The notes under the pieces: generated by a model
What the model was told of the DNA's origin: nothing
The model's database searches: none
Seen by the model: the letters and a program-made list of their open reading frames with translations, nothing else
NCBI GenBank assembly: GCA_022824365.1
Contig: JAJEAA010000014.1
Location: 1 to 64,000 of the forward strand
DNA length: 64,000 nt
Reading direction: 5' to 3'
Origin: Anaerolineae bacterium
GTDB taxonomy: Bacteria > Chloroflexota > Anaerolineae > Aggregatilineales > Phototrophicaceae
In this document: positions 8,000-17,626 of the stretch, one piece after another
Layout: every line of letters begins with the position of its first letter
How positions within the stretch are numbered: position 1 is the first letter of the stretch
Position numbers and translations under genes: made by a program

Positions 8000-8980
8000 C
8001 TAATTGATGCGGAAGAGCCGCCGCGCGTTGCCGCCCAGGATTTGCGCCATCTCCGCCTCCGTGCAATTGAGGGCGCGGACGCGTCGCATAATGGCGTCGA
8101 TCGATACCCAGGGGTGGTCGCTGCCGAAGAGCAGCTTGTCGGCGCCGGCGAAGCGGTAGGCGAAATCCACCGCCAGTTCATCGGGCGAGACTAGATCGAA
8201 ATAGACGCGCCGGTAGGTCTCGCGCGGGGATTGCTTGATGTGGTCGCGACCGCGCCGCTTGACCTCAGTCTGCTCGACCACCCGTCCCATCACATAAGGC
8301 AGCACACCACCGCAATGCGGATGCAGGACAGTCAGCGCCGGTTGGCGTTCCATGACGCCGCTAAGGATCAGGCGCAGCATGGCGATGGAGGTATCGACCA
8401 TGAAGCCGAGCATGGGAATCATGCTGTGCTCTCTGATAGCGGCGCCCCAGGTCGGGACCGTGGGATGCAGGACGAGGGGCAAGCCCAGCGCAGCGGCCCG
8501 CGCGTAAACAGGCTCGAAGCGTTCGTCATCGACCGGCAGCCCGTTGATATGCGAGGGCAGGAAGACTCCGCGCAGGTCAAGCTCATGGGCGGCTCGCTCC
8601 AGTTCGCTGATGGCGGCGGGCGGGTCATTCAACGGCAGCGAGGCAATACCGATGAAACGCCCCGGATGCTGATGACAAAGTTCGGCGATGGCCTCATTAC
8701 AGATGCGTGCCCCGGCCAGCGCCAACTCGGGGTCGAGCATATCGGGCGTCGGGATATTGACGCTGATGACGCTCATATCGACGCCGTTGGCATCCATGTC
8801 GGCCAATTTGCGGGCCGGGCTGTAATCATCAAGGTCGAGGCGAAAGCGCTGGACGTCGTCATAATCGATGAGGTAGACGCCATCGCCGCCGGTGGCTCGC
8901 GGGCTTTTGCGGTTCCGCGTCAGAAGTTCGGCGTAGGCGCGCGGGAAGATGTGGCTCTGGCAATCGACGGTGAAGGACAT
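8000..8980 (-). CDS. Amidohydrolase-2 family (ACMSD-like) metal-dependent hydrolase or decarboxylase
   Basis: This 326-residue TIM-barrel protein resembles the amidohydrolase_2 family, which includes aminocarboxymuconate-semialdehyde decarboxylase and related (de)carboxylases and lactonases. The first strand reads DCQSHIFP, so the first histidine of the usual HxH metal motif is glutamine. Later histidines are present in LVLHPTVP and TVLHPHCGG, and the C-terminal aspartate is in LLFGSDHPW. The start codon overlaps the stop of the upstream oxidoreductase gene by one base, so the two are co-translated. In a sugar-acid context a lactonase role is possible, but the reaction is not established. Confidence 0.75.
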   Translation of the reverse strand: MSFTVDCQSHIFPRAYAELLTRNRKSPRATGGDGVYLIDYDDVQRFRLDLDDYSPARKLADMDANGVDMSVISVNIPTPDMLDPELALAGARICNEAIAELCHQHPGRFIGIASLPLNDPPAAISELERAAHELDLRGVFLPSHINGLPVDDERFEPVYARAAALGLPLVLHPTVPTWGAAIREHSMIPMLGFMVDTSIAMLRLILSGVMERQPALTVLHPHCGGVLPYVMGRVVEQTEVKRRGRDHIKQSPRETYRRVYFDLVSPDELAVDFAYRFAGADKLLFGSDHPWVSIDAIMRRVRALNCTEAEMAQILGGNARRLFRIN

Positions 8981-10014
8981 CAGGCGCCCCCGAAAACAGA
9001 TTGATAGCGCTCGCCGCTCACGATGGGCACGAAGGCGCCGGTCGTCAAGGATTCGATGGCGGCATCGATTGTGGCCAGGACTTTGAGATTCTCCCGCCCG
9101 CTGAAGTGCGGCTCATGCCCGCCATTGAGCCAGTCGCGCCAGCGGTCGAAGAAGAGCGACCAGGGTATGGTCGGCGGGCGGCCGCGGTCGAGATCAACAA
9201 CCTCAAATGCCGCCCCACGCTCGGCGAATTCATAAGTCATCTCGTTCTTGGACATGTGCAAGCCGCGGCAGCGCAGGACGCCTTTGCTACCCTCCAGGCG
9301 CAACTCGTAACAATCGGATTGCGAAGAGTAGCCGGCATGATAAATCATATGCTGGCCGCCGGCGAAGCGAAACAGACCGTTGATCATGCAAGCGCTGTCA
9401 TAGACCGTCCAACTAGGCAAGAAACCATCGCAGACAACCGAGCCCGGCACGAGCTCAGGCAGGATAGCGAAGAGGCAATCCAGATGATGGCAGGTCATCT
9501 CCCAGAGAACAGGCTGCTCGAAGCCGGCCAGGTTCCTGGCTTGATGGCGCGGCTTGGCGTTGAAGAAGAAGATATTTTCGATATGGCCGAGCACGCCTGA
9601 GGCGACGAATTCGGCGACGGTCAGGTAATGGCGGAAGTAGCGCATCTGCTGGCCCACGGCGAGTTTGACGCCGCGCTGCTTCGCCTGCGCCACCAGGGCT
9701 TGCGAGTGCTCGAATTTGTTGGTCAGGGGCTTGGCGACCAGCGGCGAGAGACCGGCCTCCAGGACAGCGGCGGTCTGCTCGTAATGCCATTCGGACGGTG
9801 TGTTGATCAGCGCGACATCAGCCTCCGTTTCTTGCAGGGCGCGCTCTAGATCGGTGAATTTGGCTGATTCCGGCAGGGAGGCCCCCGCCAGCGCCGCCTC
9901 GTTCACATCGACGACGGCGACGACTTCGTGCCAGCTTTTCTCCGCCAGGACGCGCAGCATCGAGCGACTGATACCGCCCATGCCAACGATGATGGAGCGT
10001 ATCTTTTCGGCCAC
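8980..10014 (-). CDS. Gfo/Idh/MocA family oxidoreductase
   Basis: This 344-residue NAD(P)-dependent sugar dehydrogenase-like protein has an N-terminal Rossmann fold, IIVGMGGISRSMLRVL (8-23), with the acidic residue D36 closing the second strand. The signature usually written EKP appears here as VAKPLTN (K95-P96), keeping the catalytic lysine. The C-terminal alpha/beta domain has MTCHHLDCLFAI, with the usual substrate-site histidines. GTG 10014 is preceded by GGAGG. It sits between a sugar isomerase and the amidohydrolase. Such proteins oxidise, reduce or epimerise sugars and inositols; the substrate is unknown. Confidence 0.85.
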   Translation of the reverse strand: MAEKIRSIIVGMGGISRSMLRVLAEKSWHEVVAVVDVNEAALAGASLPESAKFTDLERALQETEADVALINTPSEWHYEQTAAVLEAGLSPLVAKPLTNKFEHSQALVAQAKQRGVKLAVGQQMRYFRHYLTVAEFVASGVLGHIENIFFFNAKPRHQARNLAGFEQPVLWEMTCHHLDCLFAILPELVPGSVVCDGFLPSWTVYDSACMINGLFRFAGGQHMIYHAGYSSQSDCYELRLEGSKGVLRCRGLHMSKNEMTYEFAERGAAFEVVDLDRGRPPTIPWSLFFDRWRDWLNGGHEPHFSGRENLKVLATIDAAIESLTTGAFVPIVSGERYQSVFGGA

Positions 10015-10023
10015 CGTGACCTC

Positions 10024-10815
10024 CTAATCCGATTCCAGCAGCGCCAGCAACTGCGCGCAATTCTGGCGCACGGCATTCTTGCGATCATTCCATTGATGCG
10101 GCTCGAGACAATAATAGCCGGGATAATCATCGGCTTTGAGCGCGGCCACCTGCCCCGCCAGATCGACCAGTCCGGCGTCAATAGCGACGAAACCATCCTC
10201 GGGCCTCCAGTTCTTGAAATGGACGTGAGCGAGACGTTGCCGAACCGCTTCGTAGCCATCGCGCCAAGACTGCTCGCCCGAGGCGGCGCCGTTGGCTGGG
10301 TCCCAAACGACGCTGAGTCCCAGCGTCCGCGCGATCGTCGCCAGGTTGGCGCCGGTGTTGCTGTAGATGCTGGCGGCATTCTCCAGCAGGACTTCGATGC
10401 CTTCACGAGCGCAGAGTTCAATCGCGCGACCGAGATGATCGTAGATCTCCGCCGGTATCGGATCATCCGGACCGCTCCGCCGGAAGGTGAAGAGGGTCAT
10501 GCGGCGGATGCCCAGGCGCTCCATCAAGCGGAAAGCTTTGGGCAGGTCATGATCGAAGGTATGCGCGATGACATCGCCATCAAGCGGACCTTTGAAGAAG
10601 CCGGGGCTGACGCCGATGAGTTCCAGTTCATGGGCGGCGACGGTATCCGCCACCTCTTGCACCGCGCCCTCGGTCACCTGGGGGAAGCGCCCGCCTTCCA
10701 GTTTGCGCAGTTCATAAGCGCGGATGCCGAGGGGCAGGCAAAATTCAACCGCCTCGGCGAAGGAATCATCGGCTTCGTCGCTGATGATCGCCAGTCTGCT
10801 GGTCCAGTCAGTCAT
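10024..10815 (-). CDS. Sugar phosphate isomerase/epimerase (xylose-isomerase-like TIM barrel)
   Basis: This 263-residue protein of the AP_endonuc_2/xylose-isomerase-like fold is common next to Gfo/Idh/MocA genes, where it acts as a sugar epimerase, isomerase or dehydratase. Metal-site candidates are ELIGVSPG, EVLLENAA (Glu on strand 5), SVVWDPANG, VHFKNW (His) and CLEPHQW (Glu and His). The start codon lies 8 bases inside the end of the preceding large lyase-like gene, and the stop is 9 bases before the Gfo/Idh start. The three genes therefore form one translational block. The substrate is unknown. Confidence 0.82.
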   Translation of the reverse strand: MTDWTSRLAIISDEADDSFAEAVEFCLPLGIRAYELRKLEGGRFPQVTEGAVQEVADTVAAHELELIGVSPGFFKGPLDGDVIAHTFDHDLPKAFRLMERLGIRRMTLFTFRRSGPDDPIPAEIYDHLGRAIELCAREGIEVLLENAASIYSNTGANLATIARTLGLSVVWDPANGAASGEQSWRDGYEAVRQRLAHVHFKNWRPEDGFVAIDAGLVDLAGQVAALKADDYPGYYCLEPHQWNDRKNAVRQNCAQLLALLESD

Positions 10816-13800
10816 TTGTCGCCTCCACAGATTCTAAGGATCGTCTTTCAAGCGCGGCTATGATGGTGGGCACGTAGCGCATCTGTTGGGACAGCGCCTT
10901 GCCCAAGCCCAGATGGTCGAGGTCTCCCGGGAACATGCCGATGGTCGGCAAGCCATCGCGCAGGTAAGCCCCGATCTCGGGGTCGCCGCTGAGCTCCCAA
11001 GCCGATGCCAGCGCCTCCAGCACGTACTGCGTATGCTGATAGGTCCCGCCCAGCGTACGCTGTGGGCAGGAGGTATAGCGGAAGTGGCCGCTGGCCTCGT
11101 CGAAGGTCTCGCGAATGAGCCAGCGCGCGCCGCCGATGATCGCCCTCGCCACAGCATCCTCGCCGGTCAGATGATGATAACGCTTCAAGCCGGAGAGCAA
11201 AACGCCGACCATGAAACCGGCTTCGCCGCGGCAGCGTGGATAGCCGCAGCCGCAATGCGGTTCGCCCAGGTTCCGCACCCAGCCGCCTTCAGGCTCCTGC
11301 CGCTCCAGTACGCGCTCGACAATGATGCTCGCCGCGTTGAGGCAGTCGGCGTCGTCCAGCGAGTCGGCCAGGGCGCAGAGGTGAATCAGATGCCAGCCGG
11401 CTTCGCGGGCGTTGCTGAAGTCGTAATAATCGAAAAACCGGCGCTGCAAGAGCCAGTCCTTGGTCTTCAGCAGGGAGTCGTAGACTGCCTGGTCGCCGGT
11501 GAGCAGGAAGTGCAGCAGCGGTCCCTCGACCCAGGTATGCGAGGCGATGGATTTGGTGCCGCCCATCTTGCTGCGGAAGTAAGGGGGGAGGTAGCCGCCG
11601 AGGTGCCCGGGCATGTGCATGGACTGCCCGCCGATCTCGCTTGCATCGGACGAAAAGTTGACCGTGTCGATATCGGCGAGGTGCCGCGCCGCTTCCGCCC
11701 CCAGCCGCGCCCAGCGCGAATCGCCGCCGCGGAGAAACTCGGTATAAGCGCAGTAGCTCGGATCATATTCGTTGTTGCCCCAGGACCAGGCGCTCTCGCC
11801 GTACCAGTCGCCGAAGTTGACCTGCCCGTAGGCGCGGAAATGCTCGCGGTCTTTATAGAAGGAGTCGATAGCGCGGTCCGTCAGCGCGTCGTAATCCGGC
11901 AGCGGCGAATCCTGTCGAGCGCCGATGGGATTGAGCGCGCCAGTGCTGTTTAGGTAGTCGATGTCGGGGCGGACGAGGACGGGGTTCTCCAGCCAGTCGA
12001 AGGCAGCCGGATTATCGCCGCCGAAGTCGATGAGAATTTCGCTGCTCAACGCCATACCGGCTTTGAGCTTGTAGCCATCCTCATCCAGCCAGAAATAGAG
12101 GCGATGCGGCGCGTCTTCGTCGCCGGGCAAGTCCCGTCCAGCGCGCTCGGGGAAAAGGCCGATGTCGATGTGGTCGCTGCCGACCGTGATTGCTTTCGGA
12201 TAAGTTTGCCAGAAGTTGCGAACGCCGATGCCCAGCGCACCCGAGTCGCCGTCCACGATAATGTGCCCAGGCGCGCGATCTTCGCGGATGTCGTCGTTGA
12301 TCTCGTGCGCCAGATCGTGGTCGTGGCGCAGTTGCCAATCGCTGCCGCCCAACTGCCATGTTTCGTCCCGGTGCTGCACGACGCGCGCGCCCTCAAATGG
12401 CAAGCGCAGCGAGAAGGAACGCAGCTTGAGAAGGGTACTCTCTTCACCACTAACGCCGACGATGTTCTCGCGCATCGCGTCGCTGCACTCAGCGGGCAGG
12501 TCGCCACCGGCGGCCGCGGGCGCCAGCGCCGGGCTGATGACTTCCAGGCGGTGGTAAAGCTTGAAGAAGGGCTGGTCGGGATAGAATTGCAGGCGCAGAA
12601 TACTCTGCAAGTGCGCGACCCCATGCTCGTCTTGGTGAAGGACTTTAAAGGTCGCACTGTCGCCGCCATATGACTGCGGCTCCATGATGAAATTGGATTC
12701 AAGCGCCAAGCCGTGACCCAGCACCGCCTCAAAGCGCCAATCGCTAAGAGACATAAGTGGCAACTGCACACCGTCAATATGTGATGGGTACCATCGGGCC
12801 ACGAGTTCTTCAACTGAGGAACTAGAGATTCCACTATTCAACAGAGATTGCCGCCGCTCTTCGATTTCCCGCGCCAATTCGCTCGCTGAATTCGTCATGA
12901 CGCTTAACGCACTGCCCGAATCCGACTTTGCTAGATAGATACGGCGAATATCGTGTTCCCGCTCAGCATCTTGCCCCTGGTTTTCTCGCAGCGAGACTCT
13001 TCGAGTATTTGTCAACTCGTAGGCGGTCAGCCATCCTTGATTCTGGCGGAGCTCTCGCGCGATGTTGTCGCCGTTTATATGCACAGTTGCGTGGAGTCGT
13101 CCGGTCTCCGCTAAGCTGGCGGGCACCCGAGAATCGATCATGATCCAACGGACGGAGCCATCGGGCCGGCACTTCCACTCGCGGGCCAAAGCCGGGATTC
13201 GCAGGCTTCCAGCTTGTATGAAGCAAGACGCCGGCTCGTAGAGCGCGCCCTGCCCCAGCGGTATGCCGAATTGAAGCGGCAGGCCTGTGAATTCTGCCGC
13301 TGTCATATTGATTAGCTCCACCTGTACTATTACCTCGTCCGTATCAGGCGACTCCGGCTTTGTAGTCGAGAATTCGACAATACGAGATGCGCACGCGCCT
13401 GACTCGTCGCGAGCTGTGATAGTGGCGATAATCCTCCAGTCGACGCCAATTTCAGTTGAAATATCGTGTAACCGAGACGGTCCGCTGATCTCGTCGAAAT
13501 CATAGTCGTATTCCGGACAGTCAAACCCGACCTGAAAATTGACCGTAATGCTGCAGACGCGCGACGTAAGAATGTGGAAGTGAATGTAGCAATTGTCCTT
13601 CCAATGCGATTTGCGAATGGTTATATCTTGTAATTCCGGCGGGACCCGGTTCGCCTCAGGCCGCTCGTGCAGTAGCACAAACTGCTCGATGCGATAGGCG
13701 CCCGGACCCGGTGCCGTCAACTGAAAAATCTCCATCTCGCCGATGAACTCGACCGCCTTGTCAACCACAATCAGATGAAGACGATTGTCGCCCTTACCCG

Positions 13801-14143
13801 GCTCGACGCGCCCGATCTCCTGACTCGCCAAGTGCAATTCTATCGGCGCGCTCTCTCCCGCTGCCAGGTAGATCACGATGCCGATATAGCGCATGCCGGT
13901 ATGATCAGCTTGTCCCTCCACCGTCTGCCAGAAGCGCTGACGCAGCGTGGACGAGATGCCCGAGCTAGCCACCGCCCCAGCGCGGTAGACGCTGGGCTGC
14001 GGGTAGGCAGTCAAGCCCAGATCGGGACTCCAGGTATCCAGCGTCTCGCTATCGACCGCCCGCCAACTGAAGTTCCGCCGATCGTCCAGCAGCGCTTGAA
14101 TCCGCGCCGGATCAGTGATGTCGATATGGGGAACTGCTTCCAT
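10808..14143 (-). CDS. Large PcRGLX/YetA-like exo-rhamnogalacturonan lyase-family protein
   Basis: This 1111-residue protein is related to the PcRGLX/YetA family (polysaccharide lyase family 26). The recognised part begins near residue 275 with VQVELINMTAAEF and the 'FGIPLGQGAL' strand. A beta-rich domain runs to about 700 (CRPDGSVRWIMID is typical). An alpha/alpha-toroid half follows, containing YGQVNFGDWYGESAW and IGGQSMHMPGHLGGY. The first ~270 residues are extra and look like two beta-sandwich modules. No signal peptide is visible, so it probably acts in the cytoplasm on imported oligosaccharides. A GGAGGATAA ribosome site precedes ATG 14143. The lyase activity is inferred from family resemblance only. 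Confidence 0.7.
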   Translation of the reverse strand: MEAVPHIDITDPARIQALLDDRRNFSWRAVDSETLDTWSPDLGLTAYPQPSVYRAGAVASSGISSTLRQRFWQTVEGQADHTGMRYIGIVIYLAAGESAPIELHLASQEIGRVEPGKGDNRLHLIVVDKAVEFIGEMEIFQLTAPGPGAYRIEQFVLLHERPEANRVPPELQDITIRKSHWKDNCYIHFHILTSRVCSITVNFQVGFDCPEYDYDFDEISGPSRLHDISTEIGVDWRIIATITARDESGACASRIVEFSTTKPESPDTDEVIVQVELINMTAAEFTGLPLQFGIPLGQGALYEPASCFIQAGSLRIPALAREWKCRPDGSVRWIMIDSRVPASLAETGRLHATVHINGDNIARELRQNQGWLTAYELTNTRRVSLRENQGQDAEREHDIRRIYLAKSDSGSALSVMTNSASELAREIEERRQSLLNSGISSSSVEELVARWYPSHIDGVQLPLMSLSDWRFEAVLGHGLALESNFIMEPQSYGGDSATFKVLHQDEHGVAHLQSILRLQFYPDQPFFKLYHRLEVISPALAPAAAGGDLPAECSDAMRENIVGVSGEESTLLKLRSFSLRLPFEGARVVQHRDETWQLGGSDWQLRHDHDLAHEINDDIREDRAPGHIIVDGDSGALGIGVRNFWQTYPKAITVGSDHIDIGLFPERAGRDLPGDEDAPHRLYFWLDEDGYKLKAGMALSSEILIDFGGDNPAAFDWLENPVLVRPDIDYLNSTGALNPIGARQDSPLPDYDALTDRAIDSFYKDREHFRAYGQVNFGDWYGESAWSWGNNEYDPSYCAYTEFLRGGDSRWARLGAEAARHLADIDTVNFSSDASEIGGQSMHMPGHLGGYLPPYFRSKMGGTKSIASHTWVEGPLLHFLLTGDQAVYDSLLKTKDWLLQRRFFDYYDFSNAREAGWHLIHLCALADSLDDADCLNAASIIVERVLERQEPEGGWVRNLGEPHCGCGYPRCRGEAGFMVGVLLSGLKRYHHLTGEDAVARAIIGGARWLIRETFDEASGHFRYTSCPQRTLGGTYQHTQYVLEALASAWELSGDPEIGAYLRDGLPTIGMFPGDLDHLGLGKALSQQMRYVPTIIAALERRSLESVEATND

Positions 14144-14146
14144 CCT

Positions 14147-14941
14147 TTATCCTCCCGCCTTCTCCCGCTTGAGATGCTGACGCCAGTACGGCAGCATGAA
14201 AGGTTTGCGTTTGCCCTTGAAATGCAGCACCTTGGCCTCCGGATAATAGCCGTCCATCTCATGCGCCCGCGCCGTCGAGAAATTGTAGCGCGCGCAAGGC
14301 AGGAAACGGATGTCCAGCTCGCCCAGGCGCCAGTTGAAGCTGTCCTCGCGAGCGAAATCGACGGCGGCGAAGAGCTCGCGCAAGCTGTCTTGATCGCCGC
14401 CCCAGACGCTCCGCTGGCAATGAACGACGCGGAACTCCTTCAGCCAGGTCTCGTGGAATGCCGCCGCCTTGTCCAAGCGCGCCCCATGCGCGAAGTTGAC
14501 GCCGGCGTTGATGGGCCACTTCTTGTCGCCATCGCGGTAGGTCAGCGCGACCGCGAAGTCTGCGGCAAAGACATGCGCCAGGTCGCCGTTGATGAGCAGA
14601 TCGCTATCGAGAAAGATCGTATGCCCATCGGCGGCGCGCAGGTAATCCAGCCAGGCGATTGAGCGCGAGAGCATCGGCTGCCCCCGGTCGAGCTCGTAGC
14701 GGATGACCTCGATATCTTCCCCCGGCGGGAAGGGCGTGGCGCGGTCGCTGAGGATGATGCTGCGGCAATCGGGGTGAAAGAGCCGCGCCGAAGCGAACAT
14801 GGTCCGAATATAACGATGCGGCTCGGTGACAGTGATAGTCGAAGTCGTCCGATGAATATCCGCCATCGTCCGGTCGGTCACATCCATGTAGAAAGTGACG
14901 AAATTGATTGGCGCGGTAGACTTCAAGCCACTATCAGACAC
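14147..14941 (-). CDS. GT-A fold glycosyltransferase-like protein
   Basis: This 264-residue protein has a GT8-like nucleotide-sugar transferase layout. An early strand INFVTFYMD is followed by the HTIFLDSDLL motif, with a DxD pair at D112/D114 that would bind a divalent cation and sugar nucleotide. A stretch with INAGVNF and GGDQDSLRELF resembles the acceptor-binding region. A histidine in KVLHFKG near residue 235 fits the GT8 HxxG-type metal ligand. No membrane segment is seen. It lies 3 bases upstream of the lyase-like gene in the same direction. A glycosyltransferase in a catabolic operon is unexpected, and the sugar transferred is unknown. The GTG start at 14941 lacks a strong ribosome site. 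Confidence 0.6.
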   Translation of the reverse strand: MSDSGLKSTAPINFVTFYMDVTDRTMADIHRTTSTITVTEPHRYIRTMFASARLFHPDCRSIILSDRATPFPPGEDIEVIRYELDRGQPMLSRSIAWLDYLRAADGHTIFLDSDLLINGDLAHVFAADFAVALTYRDGDKKWPINAGVNFAHGARLDKAAAFHETWLKEFRVVHCQRSVWGGDQDSLRELFAAVDFAREDSFNWRLGELDIRFLPCARYNFSTARAHEMDGYYPEAKVLHFKGKRKPFMLPYWRQHLKREKAGG

Positions 14942-15091
14942 GAGGGATTCCGTTCCATTATTTCAGCTAACGAAGACGTCGAGTTTTTTGAGGGCACAGA
15001 GCGCCTTCTTTCCAATTGCCGAGACAATAGCATTCCCACCAGACATTTCCGCAAACGCTCCCTCGGTGTTCTCGTTGGCAAATAACCCCGC

Positions 15092-16258
15092 CTAATCAAA
15101 CAGCTTTTCCAACTCCGCCATCAAATCCGTCTTGAATTCGAAGCCGATGCCCGGAACTTGCGGCGGTTGGATGCGCCCGTCGCGGACCGGGATATCATCG
15201 CCGAAGCCGCCAAAAGGCTGGAAGACATGCGGGTAAGATTCATTGCCGTAGAGCCCCAAGCCAGCGGCGATATGCAGGGCGAACTGATGCCCGCCGTGCG
15301 GGATGCAGCGCCGCGGCGACCAGCCGTACTCGGCCAGCATGTCCAGCGTGCGCAGGTATTCCACCAGCCCATAGCTCAGTGCCGGGTCGAATTGCAGGAA
15401 GTCCACCCCCGGGCGCATCCCGCCATAGCGGATGAGATTGGCCGCGTCGATGGTTGAGAAGAGGTTTTCGCCGGTGGCCAACGGCAAGCTCGTCGCCCGC
15501 GCCAGGGCGGCGTTCAACAGATAATCCAGCGGATCGCCAGCTTCCTCGTACCAGAAAAGCTCGTAAGGCTCCAGCGCCTCGGCGTATTGCAGGGCGCGTT
15601 TGAGATTGAAGCGGCCGTTGGCGTCAACCGCCAGGGCAGAGCCCGCGCCCACCACATTCAGCGCCGCCTCGATCCGCCGCCGATCTTCATCCAGCGATGC
15701 GCCGCCGATCTTGATCTTCACATTGGCGTAGCCCATATCGAGGTAGGTCTTGATCTCGTCTTGCAGGGCGGTCAGCCCCTTGCCGGGATAATAGTAGCCG
15801 CCAGCCGCGTAGATGAAGACCCGCTCATCGACCGCCCCGCCGCGATAACGCTGCCCCAGCAGTTGGTAGAGCGGCAAGCCTTCGATCTTCGCGACCAGGT
15901 CCCAAAGCGCCATATCCAGCACGCCCACCGCCACTGAGCGCTCGCCATGGCCGCCCGGCTTCTCATTCGCCATCATGATGTCCCAGGCTTTGACGGGGTC
16001 GAAGTTATCCTCCTTCTCGCTCAGCAGCGCCTCCGGCTCAGCCTTGAGCAGGCGCGGGATGAAGCGATCGCGCAAGATGCCGCTCTGCGAATAACGTCCG
16101 TTGGAGTTGAAGCCGTAACCAATGACCGGCGCCCCGTCGCGGATGACATCGCTACGAATGCCGACGATGGAGACGGTCATCTGGGAGAAGTCGATGAAAG
16201 CGTTGCGGATAGACGACTTGATCGGCACGACCAAATCGCGAATGGCGGTGATTCTCAT
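15092..16258 (-). CDS. Mandelate racemase/muconate lactonizing enzyme family dehydratase
   Basis: This 388-residue enolase-superfamily protein probably dehydrates a sugar acid. The lysine pair K181-I-K183, metal ligands D212, E238 and E264, and the H321/H324 region (IPHGGHQF) are in the expected places. ATG 16258 overlaps the sulfatase stop (ATGA) and has AGGAGG upstream, so it is preferred to the in-frame upstream ATG. Enzymes of this type yield 2-keto-3-deoxy sugar acids, which DHDPS-family aldolases cleave, and such a gene heads this operon. The specific acid (galactarate, rhamnonate or another) cannot be fixed from sequence. Confidence 0.87.
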   Translation of the reverse strand: MRITAIRDLVVPIKSSIRNAFIDFSQMTVSIVGIRSDVIRDGAPVIGYGFNSNGRYSQSGILRDRFIPRLLKAEPEALLSEKEDNFDPVKAWDIMMANEKPGGHGERSVAVGVLDMALWDLVAKIEGLPLYQLLGQRYRGGAVDERVFIYAAGGYYYPGKGLTALQDEIKTYLDMGYANVKIKIGGASLDEDRRRIEAALNVVGAGSALAVDANGRFNLKRALQYAEALEPYELFWYEEAGDPLDYLLNAALARATSLPLATGENLFSTIDAANLIRYGGMRPGVDFLQFDPALSYGLVEYLRTLDMLAEYGWSPRRCIPHGGHQFALHIAAGLGLYGNESYPHVFQPFGGFGDDIPVRDGRIQPPQVPGIGFEFKTDLMAELEKLFD

Positions 16259-17619
16259 GCGCTCCTCCTGCGCCAAGCCTCGCGCCGATTGTGGATTGGC
16301 AGAGCCTCCCCGCGCAAGCCGCTATTTTGCGGAACCTCGTATTCAGCGAAGAAACCCTCCAAAGCCGCTGTCATGGATTTGACCCGTCCGCGCTGGTCGG
16401 AATCTTCATAGAGGTTGATCGTTTCGCGCGGATCGGCTTCTAAATCGTGCAGCAGGTTTTCTCCGCCGGCGTAGCGCAGCACCAGCTTGAAACACTCGTC
16501 GCGGATGGCGCGCGTCGTGCCGTATTCGCCGATGTAGATATTGCGCCAGCCGTCATCCATCGCGCCAGTGAGACGCCGCGCAAAGCTGCTTCCGGGGTAA
16601 TGCGATGTATCGGCAGGCTTGGAATCGGCGAAATCGAGCAAGGTCATGAAGAGGCCGCAGTGGGTGACAAACTCGGCGCGGACCTGCCCCGCGTCGATGC
16701 TCTCCGGACAATTCAAAATCAGCGGGACGCGTATCGATTCCTCCAGCATATTCAGCGGCTCGCTGCCGTTGCCCTTGCCCCAGATGCCGTGATGCCCCAG
16801 ATTCATGCCGTGGTCGGAAGTGTAGACGATGAGCGTGCCTTCGCCTTCCCCTTGCGCATCGAGCTCATCCAGCACCCGCCCCATCCCCTCGTCAATCATC
16901 GCGACCGAGGCGTAATACTGCGCCCGCGCTTCTTGCCGGTCATTCGGCGCGACCGGATGCGTACCGGCATCGCCAAAGGGATACGGGATGTCCACAGGTA
17001 TGTCGCGGAAACTCGCCTTGCGATAATGCGAGACCAAACGCTCGGGCCGGTTGATCCAGGGATTGTGCGTCGTGGCGTAGCCGACGAAGAGGAAGAATGG
17101 CAGGTCGCGGTCGCGGCTCCGCAAGAAGTCGATGGCGGCGTCTGTGATGATTTGGCTGTCGTAACCGCTTCGCTCCACCACCATGCCTTGCTCGCTGTAC
17201 TTGTTGCTCAGGCTGAAATACTTGGGCGTCTTGCGCCAGGCGCTGCGCCAGAAGTCAAAGCCGGGCTTGGGCTCTTCGCCCGCGCCGCAATGCCACTTGC
17301 CGCACATTGCCGTCGCATAACCGCCTTCATGCAGATAGTCGGCGAGCGTGGGAATGCCCTTCAGCCAGGCAGTCTTTTGTACTTCTTGGTCATCCTCGGC
17401 CAGGTGATCATGCACGCCATGCTGCGACGGATAAAGGCCGGTCCAAAAAGAGGCTCGCGCTGGCGAGCAAACCGGGCAAGGCGTAAATGCGTTCCGCATG
17501 ACGACGCCTGTCTCCGCCAAGTGGTTCAACGCGGGCGCGCTAATCTCGCTGTTGCCGTAGGGTGGCAGCGCCCACTGCGCGTGATCATCGCTGAAGAAGA
17601 CAACTATATTCGGCGGCAT
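16255..17619 (-). CDS. Sulfatase (type I, formylglycine-dependent)
   Basis: This 454-residue protein is of the arylsulfatase/choline-sulfatase family. The formylglycine motif CSPAR is at C51-R55 and requires maturation by a formylglycine-generating enzyme or anSME, which is not seen in this window. N-terminal metal ligands are D11-D12 (FFSDDH), and the later YTSDHGMNLGHHG supplies the second Asp/His set. There is no signal peptide, so it seems cytoplasmic and would act on imported sulfated sugars. Its coupling to a dehydratase (4-base overlap) and an aldolase (7-base gap) implies that the glycan degraded here carries sulfate esters. Confidence 0.9.
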   Translation of the reverse strand: MPPNIVVFFSDDHAQWALPPYGNSEISAPALNHLAETGVVMRNAFTPCPVCSPARASFWTGLYPSQHGVHDHLAEDDQEVQKTAWLKGIPTLADYLHEGGYATAMCGKWHCGAGEEPKPGFDFWRSAWRKTPKYFSLSNKYSEQGMVVERSGYDSQIITDAAIDFLRSRDRDLPFFLFVGYATTHNPWINRPERLVSHYRKASFRDIPVDIPYPFGDAGTHPVAPNDRQEARAQYYASVAMIDEGMGRVLDELDAQGEGEGTLIVYTSDHGMNLGHHGIWGKGNGSEPLNMLEESIRVPLILNCPESIDAGQVRAEFVTHCGLFMTLLDFADSKPADTSHYPGSSFARRLTGAMDDGWRNIYIGEYGTTRAIRDECFKLVLRYAGGENLLHDLEADPRETINLYEDSDQRGRVKSMTAALEGFFAEYEVPQNSGLRGEALPIHNRREAWRRRSA

Positions 17620-17626
17620 GAGAGTC

